Shown piece by piece: positions 1-8,353 of a stretch of 64,000 nt of DNA. Positions within the stretch are counted from its first letter, which is position 1. Each line of letters begins with the position of its first letter. The notes beneath the pieces are model-generated. The model was given only the letters and a program-made list of their open reading frames with translations, made no database searches and was not told the origin of the DNA. A program made the position numbers and the translations under genes. Origin of the DNA: an uncultured Pseudoteredinibacter sp. (GTDB taxonomy: Bacteria > Pseudomonadota > Gammaproteobacteria > Pseudomonadales > Cellvibrionaceae); contig NZ_CANMYE010000005.1 of NCBI RefSeq assembly GCF_947502065.1, forward strand, positions 248,001 to 312,000, in the 5' to 3' direction.

Positions 1-323
1 GACTTCATGGCTGCCATTTTGCTTTCGGAGTCGCGATAGAAATCTTCAAGGTGCTTGATCTGATCTTGATATTTACTAAGCTCAGATGAAGTTCTTGAGT
101 TCGCTACGTCTCTAATGGCGATTGCTCTATCGTGCACGCTACCGCGATAGTTGATGGCATATCTCTGTTTTACAGAGTTTACATCAACGATATCTGACAA
201 TGCTTCATCGATGTAATTCACCTTACCGATCCCCATCACGGTAAGTGTCATCATCAAAGAAAGAATGAGGCCGAACCCAACGGACAACCTATATTTAACC
301 GACATACTATTAAAGAAATTCAT
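1..323 (-). CDS. Methyl-accepting chemotaxis protein, N-terminal part (runs off the window)
   Basis: The reverse strand reads ATG at 323 and stays open to the window edge (about 107 residues). The start MNFFNSMSVKYRLSVGFG is followed by a hydrophobic segment at about residues 14-33. A helical, charged region with R/D/Q heptads follows, as expected of a four-helix-bundle MCP ligand-binding domain lying in the periplasm. Known role of the family: transmembrane chemoreceptor signalling to CheA/CheW. The second TM, HAMP and signalling domains lie outside the window, so the assignment rests on the N-terminal pattern only. Confidence 0.7.
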   Translation of the reverse strand, partial: MNFFNSMSVKYRLSVGFGLILSLMMTLTVMGIGKVNYIDEALSDIVDVNSVKQRYAINYRGSVHDRAIAIRDVANSRTSSELSKYQDQIKHLEDFYRDSESKMAAMK

Positions 324-842
324 TTTGCCTCTCTCGTTAGCAATCTAGGATTGCATTTAGCTTCGATCGGCCCTTCTTCATACCCAACTACGAAGTTCTT
401 TAGAAGATATATCCTTCACGTGGTATCGGCATTGAGAGGCGATGCTTTAGTTTTACTTTTAAAGACACTCGCCCTTTCACATGAAAAACCCATAATCAGA
501 TTTTGTCTAGGCTATTTTAGCTTTTCACCTGGGAGCAGGTTTTTGTGTGAGAGGTGTGATTGCTTACTTAGTGTTGGTTTGCGTCCTATCGGGCAATGCT
601 AAGGGGTTATTTGTTGTGTGAGTTGTACAGTCGAAAGACAGTTGATGAATAACAATTTAATAACAATTTTAAACGTCTTGGGTTTTACATGAATTTCTAT
701 GCAATTATTTTATGCGAGCGCCGAGTGAGTTACCGAATCGTATCTAGAAAAATTCAACTAAATATATTTGGTAATTATTGAGGGCTGGGGTGAAGCAATA
801 TTCTGTGCTCTAAATACTGAAATTTTTAAAAGGCATATTAAT
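324..842. other. Intergenic region, no supported gene
   Basis: About 520 bases between the divergent chemoreceptor gene and the exported protein gene. A short open frame at 351-602 has no ribosome-binding site and no recognisable features. The region must hold promoters for both neighbours, but I see no convincing pair of promoter boxes. Confidence 0.5.
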
Positions 843-1580
843 ATGAATCTAGCAAGATTTTTTAAGTTTAGCGCTGTAACGCTGATAACTTGTGCGCATG
901 CAGCTTACGCGATAGAACCTGGTGTGTATGATGGCGCAACATCAAATGATGATTTTCAGTTTGTTGTGGCGCAAGACGGCAGCTATTCCAGCAACTCAAA
1001 ATACCTTGCGTCAAAAGGGTTGGCAAATGGTAAGGTGACACAGCTTAATGGAAATTTTGTTGAGTTGAGTGATGAAGAAGATGAAATTGAATTCCTAGAT
1101 ATCGGCTTCGCTGAGTCAATAGGAAATGACATTCACTTGATAAACGTTTCTAGTCGATCGAGGCGTCCTGTTGCCTTAAGATTGAGCTTGACTGATGAGG
1201 TCGCACCAGAGTCAATCTTGCCAGCTTCTCAAATTGTGCTAGGTACTTGGAGTGTATCTATCAACCAACCCGGGCGCTTTAGGTTTGGTCGTCCAACAGT
1301 TAAGCAGGGGTTTATCACATTCAATGATGATGGCAGCTACGATACAGATTTGCAGTTGTTTCAAGGTGTTGCTCAATCATATTCTTTGGTTGGTGACAAG
1401 CTAGTTCTGGAGCGTAGCTTTACTGTATCGAAATCCGGTTCTCGTGTTGGTACTCGTACAAACCGATATACCTTAAACTTAGGTGTCGTCAGTGATGCTG
1501 AATTTGAGGTGCTATCAACTTCAGGAGGTGTTTTTGGCCGGCGCCCCAGCACTCGATTTAGCGCAAGCTTTAGTCGATAG
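843..1580 (+). CDS. Exported protein of unknown function
   Basis: An in-frame ATG at 843 is preferred to the upstream one at 768 because it places a typical signal peptide at the N-terminus: MNLARFFKFSAV, a hydrophobic stretch, then an AYA cleavage site before IEPGVYDG. The mature protein of about 220 residues is beta-rich. It has two similar halves, each opening with a Gly-x-(Tyr/Trp) start (PGVYDGATS and VLGTWSVSI) followed by a 'DGSY' element. This resembles small lipocalin/META-like periplasmic beta-barrels, but I do not recognise a family. The gene stands alone and is followed by a clear terminator. Confidence 0.6.
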   Translation: MNLARFFKFSAVTLITCAHAAYAIEPGVYDGATSNDDFQFVVAQDGSYSSNSKYLASKGLANGKVTQLNGNFVELSDEEDEIEFLDIGFAESIGNDIHLINVSSRSRRPVALRLSLTDEVAPESILPASQIVLGTWSVSINQPGRFRFGRPTVKQGFITFNDDGSYDTDLQLFQGVAQSYSLVGDKLVLERSFTVSKSGSRVGTRTNRYTLNLGVVSDAEFEVLSTSGGVFGRRPSTRFSASFSR

Positions 1581-1652
1581 AAGCCATGCAGAATACAGAT
1601 TGTATTATGATTAAAACTGGCTGACCGATTTGGATTTTGCTTGTATGAAAAT

Positions 1653-1688
1653 CCCTGGGTCGTGACTAAATATCCCAGGGGTTTTATT
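1653..1688 (+). terminator. Rho-independent terminator
   Basis: CCCTGGG (1653-1659) pairs with CCCAGGG (1674-1680) and is followed by GTTTTATT. It closes the exported-protein gene upstream and lies just before the tRNA on the other strand. Confidence 0.75.
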
Positions 1689-1739
1689 GGCAAAATTAAG
1701 CGCTACACATTGAGGGTTACTTTGTTAGCGTCGCGAAAA

Positions 1740-1816
1740 TGGCCCACCCTAGAGGATTCGAACCTCTGGCCTTCGCCTCCGGAGGGCGACGCTCTATCCA
1801 GCTGAGCTAAGGGTGG
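1740..1816 (-). tRNA. tRNA-Arg (anticodon CCG)
   Basis: The reverse strand folds into a complete cloverleaf. The acceptor pairs CCACCCT with AGGGTGG, followed by discriminator G and an encoded CCA. The D arm is GCTC...GAGC, the anticodon stem is TCGCC/GGCGA with loop CTCCGGA, and the T arm is AGAGG-TTCGAAT-CCTCT. The anticodon CCG reads the arginine codon CGG. The neighbouring genes are unrelated, and I see no integrase or partial tRNA copy here that would mark it as an integration site. Confidence 0.95.
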
Positions 1817-1900
1817 GTAATAGGATGTGCTGGCCTGATCTGCATCATAAATAGGCCTGCCAAGGAGGGCGAATGATACCTTGCCTCTAGGCTCTCGTCC

Positions 1901-2743
1901 ATGCTTGTCATACACTATAAGCCTCTGATTTCCATAGTATATGAGGCGGCTTTGGCGCTTAAACCGAAACACTTAATCTTGAACATGCTGCTTGAGGCTA
2001 ATTTACCTATTAGTTCTCAGGTGTTTATCCGTATCTGTCAGTTATTCGATATTACTGAAAACAGTGCTCGGGTGACTCTGGCGCGTTTAAATTCTGAGGG
2101 TATGGTAGAGGCCCCAGAGCGTGGTTTATATCAGCTGGGCCCCAAAGCAAGAAACCTAGCCGCTGATTTAGCCAGCTGGCGAGAGCTTGAAAGTAAGTTA
2201 GGTGACTGGGATGGTAGCTGGATTGGTGTTTATCAGGCCATGTTAGGGCGCAGTGATCGCACGGCTTTGCGTCGGCGTGAACGCTTGCTGCAGTTGGCGG
2301 GTTTTAGTGCGCTTGAGCAGGGCTTGGCGGTAAGGCCGAATAATCTAGTCGGCGGCGTGCAGGCGTTGCGCAAACGCTTGCAGTCTATTGGTCTGGAGGA
2401 AGAGGCTATCATCTTTCGTATCGATGAGCTCGATGTGGATTCTCACAAACGGGCCATGTCGCTTTGGGATAAAAAAGACTTAGAGCAGCACTACCGTGAT
2501 GCTCAAAAGATTATGGCGGAATGGATGGCTAGAGCCGAGCAGTTAGATTCTGAGGCAGCTGCCAAAGAATCATTTTTGATTGGTGATGAGTATATTCGCT
2601 GTATTGCTTACGATCCAATGTTGCCGGAAGAAATGGTTGATACTCAGTTGCGTCGAGAGTATCTGCAAACACTGATTGCTTTTGACCAGATGGGCAAATC
2701 TATTTGGCAGCAGCTCTACCAAGAATTTGCCCGAGTGGGTTAA
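1901..2743 (+). CDS. PaaX-like transcriptional regulator
   Basis: A 280-residue protein with a winged-helix region near the N-terminus (PISSQVFIRICQLFDITENS, then ARVTLARLNSEGMV). The middle and C-terminal parts are typical of PaaX family repressors (GSWIGVYQAML; a C-terminal DPMLPEEM-type segment). PaaX in E. coli represses phenylacetate degradation and binds phenylacetyl-CoA. The ligand here is unknown. It precedes a convergent SDR gene and a block of catabolic enzymes, which fits control of an aromatic or fatty-acid pathway. The true start may be slightly downstream, because the first 15 residues look weak. Confidence 0.75.
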   Translation: MLVIHYKPLISIVYEAALALKPKHLILNMLLEANLPISSQVFIRICQLFDITENSARVTLARLNSEGMVEAPERGLYQLGPKARNLAADLASWRELESKLGDWDGSWIGVYQAMLGRSDRTALRRRERLLQLAGFSALEQGLAVRPNNLVGGVQALRKRLQSIGLEEEAIIFRIDELDVDSHKRAMSLWDKKDLEQHYRDAQKIMAEWMARAEQLDSEAAAKESFLIGDEYIRCIAYDPMLPEEMVDTQLRREYLQTLIAFDQMGKSIWQQLYQEFARVG

Positions 2744-3607
2744 TTACTCTTCTTCCATGTATCGAGCAAAGGCTTCGCTATAGTCTGGATGCCAGCGTGA
2801 CAGAGCTGGGCGATTTAAGCTGATATCTGTCGCGCCCCATAAAACGCGTTTGTTATCCATCTCTCGAGTCGTCTCGTTATCTGGGCAGATAATATAGAAG
2901 TCACCAGCTTCTAGGCGCTGCATCATATAGTCGATCGTTTGCTCCGGGCTCCATGCAAAGGCCGGTTTTTCAGGAATAAATCGTTTTATCATGCCGGTAT
3001 ACACAAAGCCTGGTACCAATAAATGTGCGCTAACTTCATTGGGCGCCTCGTTGCCTTCGGCATTGCGTAGTTCATGCTGTAAGGATTCGGTTAAAGCCTT
3101 TACTGCCGCTTTGCTGACGTTATAGGCAGGGCTACCAGGAGGGCAGGTGATCCCTTGTTTGGAGCCTGTGTTTATGATGATTGCAGGCTCGTTTTGCGCA
3201 AGCATGGATTTGCAAAACGCTTGCTGGCCGTTAATAACTCCCCACAAATTGATGTTCACAATTTCCTGCCAATTATCGTAGTTATCCCAGCTGCTGCTGC
3301 GCTTAGCGATGCCGGCATTGTTCATCAGTACATTGACGCGGCCAAATTGAGCAAAGGCCTGTTCTTGTAGTTTTTCTAGTGAGGCTAATTGGCTGACATC
3401 TGCCGTGCTAGTTATCAAATCAGCATTGGGGTATTGCTCATGCAGCTCATTGACGGCCGTTTGCAAGGCACTTTCGTCTATATCACTGAGCAGTACTTTC
3501 ATGCCGAGTGACAAAAATTTATTCGCTGCGGCAAGTCCAAGCCCGCTGGCGCCGCCAGTAATAACAGCCACTTTATTTGCCTGTAGGGCAGGGTGTTGCA
3601 TGCTCAT
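2744..3607 (-). CDS. SDR family oxidoreductase
   Basis: A classical short-chain dehydrogenase/reductase of 287 residues. It has TGGASGLG at residues 17-24 (cofactor loop), NNAG near residue 97, a catalytic Ser in NTGSKQG and the YNVSK catalytic Tyr/Lys motif near residue 162. An acidic 'LLSDID' after the second strand suggests NAD(H) preference. It is divergent from the TetR regulator at 3723 with about 115 bases between starts, a usual arrangement for repressor and target. The substrate cannot be told from the sequence. Confidence 0.85.
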   Translation of the reverse strand: MSMQHPALQANKVAVITGGASGLGLAAANKFLSLGMKVLLSDIDESALQTAVNELHEQYPNADLITSTADVSQLASLEKLQEQAFAQFGRVNVLMNNAGIAKRSSSWDNYDNWQEIVNINLWGVINGQQAFCKSMLAQNEPAIIINTGSKQGITCPPGSPAYNVSKAAVKALTESLQHELRNAEGNEAPNEVSAHLLVPGFVYTGMIKRFIPEKPAFAWSPEQTIDYMMQRLEAGDFYIICPDNETTREMDNKRVLWGATDISLNRPALSRWHPDYSEAFARYMEEE

Positions 3608-3722
3608 GGCAATTCCTCAACTTATTGGATGATTATCAAATATGTTACACTGGCTCTGGTAAATATGTAAACAATGCATAAAAATAAGCCTCTGCAACAG
3701 CTAGAGCCCTAGAGCCGAAAGT

Positions 3723-4322
3723 ATGAACGACAATAGAAAGAGCCAAGCTGAGCGCAAGGCCGAATCCGAGCAAAAGCTATTTGATGCGCTTGTTGATATC
3801 GTAAACAGTGAAGGGGTAACGGCCGCGACCTGCGACAGAATTGGTAAACAAGCAGGCTATAGCCGTGGCTTAACCACCACTCGCCTTGGCAAGCGCGATA
3901 CTATGTATGCCCGCCTAATGGATCGCCTATATCAAGAACAGGTAATTCGTCTTGAAGAATTCAATGTGGATGAGCTAAGTGGTTTAGATGCATTGAAAAA
4001 ATACACAGATATTCATTTCGACGATATTCAACACAAGGCCAGCTATCAGGCCTATTTTGTGTTGGTAGCGGCGAGTTTAACTGAGTTACCCAGCATTCGA
4101 GATCGTGTCTTGATGCAGCACCAAATGGTACAAACTTTATTGGCCTCTTTTTTTGAGCGGGCAGTGAAGGAAGGGAGTATAAATAAAAAAACGGATTGTG
4201 ATCAGCGTGCGACGATACTGGGCAGTTATTTGTTTGGTGTGGCCATGCAGAATCGCTTGAGTGGGAAGTCGGGGGTTGAGGCTTTAAAAGCTGGGGCTTA
4301 TGAGTTAATTGTGGCTGTTTAA
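3723..4322 (+). CDS. TetR/AcrR family transcriptional regulator
   Basis: A 199-residue protein with an N-terminal TetR helix-turn-helix. The recognition region is TCDRIGKQAGYSRGLTTTRL, followed by a Tyr-rich helix (DTMYARLMDRLYQE). An all-helical ligand/dimer domain follows. It is divergent from the SDR gene and so probably regulates that promoter and perhaps itself. The gene ends just before a pair of GC-rich palindromes that separate it from the convergent GST gene. Confidence 0.85.
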   Translation: MNDNRKSQAERKAESEQKLFDALVDIVNSEGVTAATCDRIGKQAGYSRGLTTTRLGKRDTMYARLMDRLYQEQVIRLEEFNVDELSGLDALKKYTDIHFDDIQHKASYQAYFVLVAASLTELPSIRDRVLMQHQMVQTLLASFFERAVKEGSINKKTDCDQRATILGSYLFGVAMQNRLSGKSGVEALKAGAYELIVAV

Positions 4323-4348
4323 TGGTTTAGATAAGTGGCTTCGATATT

Positions 4349-4417
4349 GGGGTCAGAACCCAAGGGTTCCGACCCCGGGTTTTGGTGGTGGTAGAGGCAG
4401 AACCCATGGGTTCTGCC
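4349..4417. repeat. Two GC-rich palindromes (REP-like pair, probable shared terminator)
   Basis: Between the convergent TetR and GST genes lies an imperfect palindrome at 4349-4376, opening GGGGTCAGAACCC and closing GGGTTCCGACCCC. Twenty bases later comes a perfect 22-base palindrome at 4396-4417, centred on CCCATGGG. The GGGGTCAG...GACCCC motif recurs at 45235-45429. This looks like an intergenic REP-type element that may also stop transcription from both sides. Confidence 0.6.
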
Positions 4418-4437
4418 CCCGAGTTTGGGCACGATAT

Positions 4438-5148
4438 TTATTGGCTGATTTTATTGCCAGCTTTTGCGTATCTCGCTTTGGTTTCTTCACTCCACTGATC
4501 TACTTCACCCTCAGGTGCACCGTAGGCTAGGCCGCGCTCGAATGCTGGGCGTGAGCGTAAGCGTTTTAGCCAGGCTAAAATATTGGGTTTATCGCTCATA
4601 TCAACCTTGCTCCACTTCCAGCCGCGTACCCAAGGGTAGATAACAATATCGGCGATACTTAGCGATTCGCCGCAGATGAAATCCTGCTGGCTAAGTTGTT
4701 CTTCAATGATCCCCGCTAGGCGCTGAGCTTCTTTACTAAAACGATTGAGTGGATGGACTTTTTGTTCCTCGGGTACATCACTCATATAGCGCGTGTAGCT
4801 GAGTTTATTACCAAAGGCGGGGCCGACATTGGCTGCTTGCCAATATACCCAAGGTAGAATTTGCCATTTTTTCTCCTCGGGTAATAAATCGCTGGGGTAT
4901 TTTTCAGCGAGATATTGAATGATGGCGCAGCTTTCCATGAGGTTAAGGTCGCCATCAATAAACAGAGGGATTTTTTGATTGGGATTTCGGCGACTGAACT
5001 CTTCTTCGAACTGCTCGCCGGCCATTAGATCAATTGTGCGAACACTCAAGCCTTCTAATGCATGGCCGGCTTCTCGCAGCTCTTCGATCATTAGGCTGAC
5101 TTTCCAGCCGTTAGGGGTGGCGGCGGTCCACAGTTGTAAATCACTCAT
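4438..5148 (-). CDS. Glutathione S-transferase, YfcG/YghU-like
   Basis: A 236-residue GST with a thioredoxin-fold N-domain: WTAATPNGWKVSL, then NPNQKIPLFID with the cis-proline, and ESCAIIQYLAEK for the glutathione gamma-glutamyl site. The C-domain is all-helical, with SIADIVIYPWV. The TPNGWK signature is typical of the bacterial Nu-class (YfcG, YghU), which have disulfide-bond reductase activity with glutathione. It is the first of a same-strand run with the HCCA isomerase-like and amidohydrolase genes, suggesting work on an electrophilic or aromatic substrate. Confidence 0.85.
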   Translation of the reverse strand: MSDLQLWTAATPNGWKVSLMIEELREAGHALEGLSVRTIDLMAGEQFEEEFSRRNPNQKIPLFIDGDLNLMESCAIIQYLAEKYPSDLLPEEKKWQILPWVYWQAANVGPAFGNKLSYTRYMSDVPEEQKVHPLNRFSKEAQRLAGIIEEQLSQQDFICGESLSIADIVIYPWVRGWKWSKVDMSDKPNILAWLKRLRSRPAFERGLAYGAPEGEVDQWSEETKARYAKAGNKISQ

Positions 5149-5210
5149 GCTTTAACTCGTTTTTTATTGTTTGGTGCTTGTTTTTTGAAGTTGGTTGTTC
5201 AATGCTAGCT

Positions 5211-5876
5211 TTATTGCTTCATTTCTTTACGCATAGAAGACGCTTGCCATTCGCTACTTAACCAATCTTGCCCTTGCTCGCTCTTGCTTGGGTCTTTGTT
5301 GGCAAGATAAAGCTCGATATAACGATAATCATCTTGGCCAAAAAACAATTCCCCATCAATCACGATGGTAGGTACACCGAAAACACCCTGATTAATGGCT
5401 TCTTCGGTATTAATTTTCAGTTTCTCGCTGGCACTTTTGCTTAGGCCCTGTTTTATCAACGTTGATGAATCCAGGCCAGCTTTATCAAGTGCATCAATAA
5501 CATCTTGCTCTTCACTGATATGCTTTTGCTGCTGCCAAACTGCGCTCATTAGGGCATCGATAATTTTCTCTCGCACAGATAAATCCTGCTCTTCGGCAGC
5601 GATTCTCAAGCCTAGCAAAGGATTAAAAGGGTGAAACTGAGGTGCTTTGATGGTAATGCCCATTTCTTCACATTTTCGAGCAATGTTCTTTTGCATCCAT
5701 TTTTGCTTAGCTGGATGCTCAGCTGGACCAATCTGACCATAAGCTCTTAATAACCCTGCGAATAAGACAGGAACGGGTTCGATTTCTAAACCGGTGTTTT
5801 GGCGCAGTTGATCGAGTTTTTGCCAGCCGATAAATGCATAAGGAGAAATATAATCGAAGTAAAATCGTGCCTTCAT
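5211..5876 (-). CDS. 2-hydroxychromene-2-carboxylate isomerase-like protein (DsbA/kappa-GST fold)
   Basis: The in-frame Met at 5876 is chosen because family members begin directly with MKARFYFDYISPYAF. This leaves 221 residues. The SPYAF motif holds the serine that binds glutathione in NahD-type isomerases, in place of the CxxC of DsbA. The C-terminal GVFGVPTIVIDGELFFGQDD is the cis-proline loop of the family. Known relatives isomerise hydroxychromene carboxylates in naphthalene breakdown. Many homologues have unproven substrates, so the reaction here is inferred only. Confidence 0.8.
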   Translation of the reverse strand: MKARFYFDYISPYAFIGWQKLDQLRQNTGLEIEPVPVLFAGLLRAYGQIGPAEHPAKQKWMQKNIARKCEEMGITIKAPQFHPFNPLLGLRIAAEEQDLSVREKIIDALMSAVWQQQKHISEEQDVIDALDKAGLDSSTLIKQGLSKSASEKLKINTEEAINQGVFGVPTIVIDGELFFGQDDYRYIELYLANKDPSKSEQGQDWLSSEWQASSMRKEMKQ

Positions 5877-5962
5877 TGCATGCCCTGAAATATCTATTAC
5901 GGTGAACAAACGGTTAAAAGGGCGATGTCAATCACTCCGCCCATTTAATGTTAAAGCCGAGC

Positions 5963-6781
5963 TTATAACTTGAATACGCGCTCGGCATTGCCAGACAGGA
6001 ATAGCGCACGGCTCTCTTCATCCATACCTAGACTATCGAGGTCGCGTAAACATTTCTCAGGGGTGATCATTGGATAGTTGGTGCCAAACATGACTTTTTT
6101 GCGGCCATTGCTCTTCATAAACTGAATCAGCTCTGGTGGGAAGCGATTGGCTGAGTAGGCCGAGGTATCAATAAAGACGTTCTCATGCTTGGTGGCAACT
6201 GCGATCATTTCGGTTGTCCATGGGTAGCCCACATGGCCCCCGACAATTTGTAGCTCAGGGAAGTCCAATGCGATCTGGTCGATATAAGGAATAGGGCGGC
6301 CAGTCTCTGAAGGGCGAAGCGGCCCAGTGTGACCTACTTGCAAACAAATCGGTACACCTAGGTTTACGCACTCAGCATACAATGGGTAGTACAAAGGATC
6401 GGTAGGCGGCAGATTCCAAACCCACTGCACGATACGCAGAGCTTTAAAACCGTATTCACTCACCCACTTGCGAAGCTCGCGTACGGCTTCCATTGGCTTG
6501 GCAAGATTAGCACCCGCTACGCCAACAAAACGATCAGGTGCTTTTTGTACGATGTCCGCTACTTCTTCGTTGGAAATCAAATAACCATTAGGGCTAGACC
6601 AGGCACAGGCTAGAGATTTATCAACACCCGCTTGATCCATGGCGGCTAAGGTCCAATCTAGAGGGATGGCTTCGGTTAAGATATCGGTTTTATTCCAGCG
6701 ACGTAACGACGCAAACATCTCATGATTAGAGAATTCCAAATTTGGATGCTGCATCCAAACATCAATAATTTTTTCGCTCAT
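5963..6781 (-). CDS. Amidohydrolase-2 family protein with altered metal ligands
   Basis: A 272-residue TIM-barrel protein of the amidohydrolase_2 group (ACMSD-like). It shows LQVGHTGPLRPSETG, IVGGHVGYPW and a C-terminal FGTNYPM. In active metalloenzymes of this group the N-terminal motif is HxH and the last motif is GTDxP. Here the first reads DVWMQHPN and the last has Asn where Asp is expected, so one or two metal/catalytic ligands differ from the norm. It may be a non-metal or weakly metal-dependent member, or use a different chemistry. It sits between the isomerase-like and desaturase genes on the same strand. Confidence 0.75.
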   Translation of the reverse strand: MSEKIIDVWMQHPNLEFSNHEMFASLRRWNKTDILTEAIPLDWTLAAMDQAGVDKSLACAWSSPNGYLISNEEVADIVQKAPDRFVGVAGANLAKPMEAVRELRKWVSEYGFKALRIVQWVWNLPPTDPLYYPLYAECVNLGVPICLQVGHTGPLRPSETGRPIPYIDQIALDFPELQIVGGHVGYPWTTEMIAVATKHENVFIDTSAYSANRFPPELIQFMKSNGRKKVMFGTNYPMITPEKCLRDLDSLGMDEESRALFLSGNAERVFKL

Positions 6782-6849
6782 AGTAATACCTGTTTTTCGC
6801 TTATAGCGATACCTAGTTGAAGGCGGTTTCTAAATTTTTTGCGGCTACT

Positions 6850-7884
6850 TTAAGCAGCCTTTAAATCTTTCGAGGACACGAGTTTGAGTACATACCAGTA
6901 GCCTGGAGGTTTAGGCACTGCATTTTTCTCGCGTAATAATTTGTGCAGTTTAGGTAACTGCCAATAGGGAATAGAAGCCAAAGCATGATGCTCGATGTGA
7001 TAGTTCACACGGAATGGCGCAAATAAGGCGCGCGCAATTGGGCCGGCTTTGGTGCTGCGGGTATTCTTCAGCATATCGGGGCACTGCTCTGTCATGGCGT
7101 GCTCGGCTAGGGCTCGAATGCGAGTGAATAAAAGATAAGGGCTAAGATAGGCCACAAACCAAGCCAGATAGAGCTCTGGGTGATCAATAGCCCACAGCAA
7201 AATAAATAGAATCACATTGGCGACTAAGCTGGGCCAAGCTTCTCTTAAAAAGTTAATAAAATAGTCGAGATGGCTGCGGCCATTGCGTGGCAGTTTTTCG
7301 ATGTCACTGGCAACGGTCCACTTTACATAGCCGGCGTTCATCAAATACACACCGATAAGATTTTTAAAGCCGGTAATACCAAAAAAATCTCGTGATAGCT
7401 TGCGAACTAGTGAGGCTCGGCTAGTAGGAAAACCACGTATCAAGGAATAATCAATATCGTCACTGGTGCCGGTTTTTGCGTGGTGTACAAAGTGATGCTT
7501 ACGGTATTTTTCGACATCTAAGAAGATGATGTGTCCGCACAGCCAGTTTGAGAGATTGTCGTTGAGCCAAACATTTTCAAAGAGTGCGCGATGGGAAGCT
7601 TCGTGCATTAAAATGGCCAAGCCTAATTGGCGGCCACCTAAGATAGCTAAGGCCACAATAATTGTTGCTACAGCAAGCCACGGTACTTGAGTTTGCGCCC
7701 AGACAATCATACCAAAGGCAATCGCAATGGCGCCCCAGCAAGAGGCAATCGACCAAAGACCCATCCAATTAGAGCGACGGTGCAAATCTTTAATGGTTTG
7801 CTCGCCTAGCAGCTCGGTGAGCTTGCGCCTTGCGCTTTGTCGCTGCAGGCCCTCAGCGAAAAGATCTTGTTCAGACATAATCAA
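6850..7884 (-). CDS. Membrane fatty acid desaturase family protein
   Basis: A 344-residue integral membrane di-iron enzyme. Three histidine boxes are visible: HEASH near residue 94, HHFVHH near 130 and HIEHH near 297. They are separated by pairs of hydrophobic segments, as in the acyl desaturase/hydroxylase superfamily. It would insert a double bond or hydroxyl into an acyl chain or other lipid-like substrate in the inner membrane. The start is the ATG at 7884, though the Met two codons later is equally possible. It heads the same-strand run of catabolic genes ending at 4438. Confidence 0.85.
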   Translation of the reverse strand: MIMSEQDLFAEGLQRQSARRKLTELLGEQTIKDLHRRSNWMGLWSIASCWGAIAIAFGMIVWAQTQVPWLAVATIIVALAILGGRQLGLAILMHEASHRALFENVWLNDNLSNWLCGHIIFLDVEKYRKHHFVHHAKTGTSDDIDYSLIRGFPTSRASLVRKLSRDFFGITGFKNLIGVYLMNAGYVKWTVASDIEKLPRNGRSHLDYFINFLREAWPSLVANVILFILLWAIDHPELYLAWFVAYLSPYLLFTRIRALAEHAMTEQCPDMLKNTRSTKAGPIARALFAPFRVNYHIEHHALASIPYWQLPKLHKLLREKNAVPKPPGYWYVLKLVSSKDLKAA

Positions 7885-8035
7885 CTCGTATTGTTTTTAT
7901 GTACCAATTTAATTTAGCAATAGAATATTACCTGAAATGGCCATTTACAATAACAAATGTAATGATGGTCAAAAAATCATCATTTTGTTGATTCTGGGCT
8001 GTTAGTCTCCTCTCAGCCACTTCGAATGAGCACGC

Positions 8036-8353
8036 TTAGGCAAAGAGCCAAAACTTGAGGATCACAAATAGCAACATGCTTAGTACGGTGCTCAGCAAGG
8101 TGTTTTTGCTTAGCAGCATGATTAAAACAGCGGCGATGGCGCCCAGTAGATAGGGGTTTTGCCAATCAGTGACGAGCTCTCCCTGATGGCTTAATACCAT
8201 CGGCGCAATTACGGCCGAAAGAACGGCCGGCGTGGCATAGCTCATAAGGCGGCGTAGCTTTGGCCCGAGCTCAATAGGCAATCTAGGTTCTAAAAACAGA
8301 TAGCGACTGGCAAATACCAATAGCGCCATGGCCGCTAGCGTTAAGGCAATCAC
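8036..8353 (-). CDS. AzlD family branched-chain amino acid exporter subunit
   Basis: A 105-residue protein with three or four hydrophobic helices, of the AzlD size. It overlaps the end of the upstream azlC gene by four bases, which implies translational coupling. AzlD is the small subunit of the AzlCD (LIV-E, YgaZH-like) exporter for leucine, isoleucine and valine in the inner membrane. Confidence 0.8.
   Translation of the reverse strand: MIALTLAAMALLVFASRYLFLEPRLPIELGPKLRRLMSYATPAVLSAVIAPMVLSHQGELVTDWQNPYLLGAIAAVLIMLLSKNTLLSTVLSMLLFVILKFWLFA

Noticed and set aside
351..602. 83-codon open frame on the + strand
   Set aside because: No ribosome-binding site, no protein-like features, and it lies in the promoter region of the divergent chemoreceptor gene.
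580..615. Possible sigma-28 (flagellar) promoter for the chemoreceptor on the reverse strand (TAA...CCCGATAG)
   Set aside because: Spacing and the upstream box fit poorly, and it is about 260 bases from the start codon.
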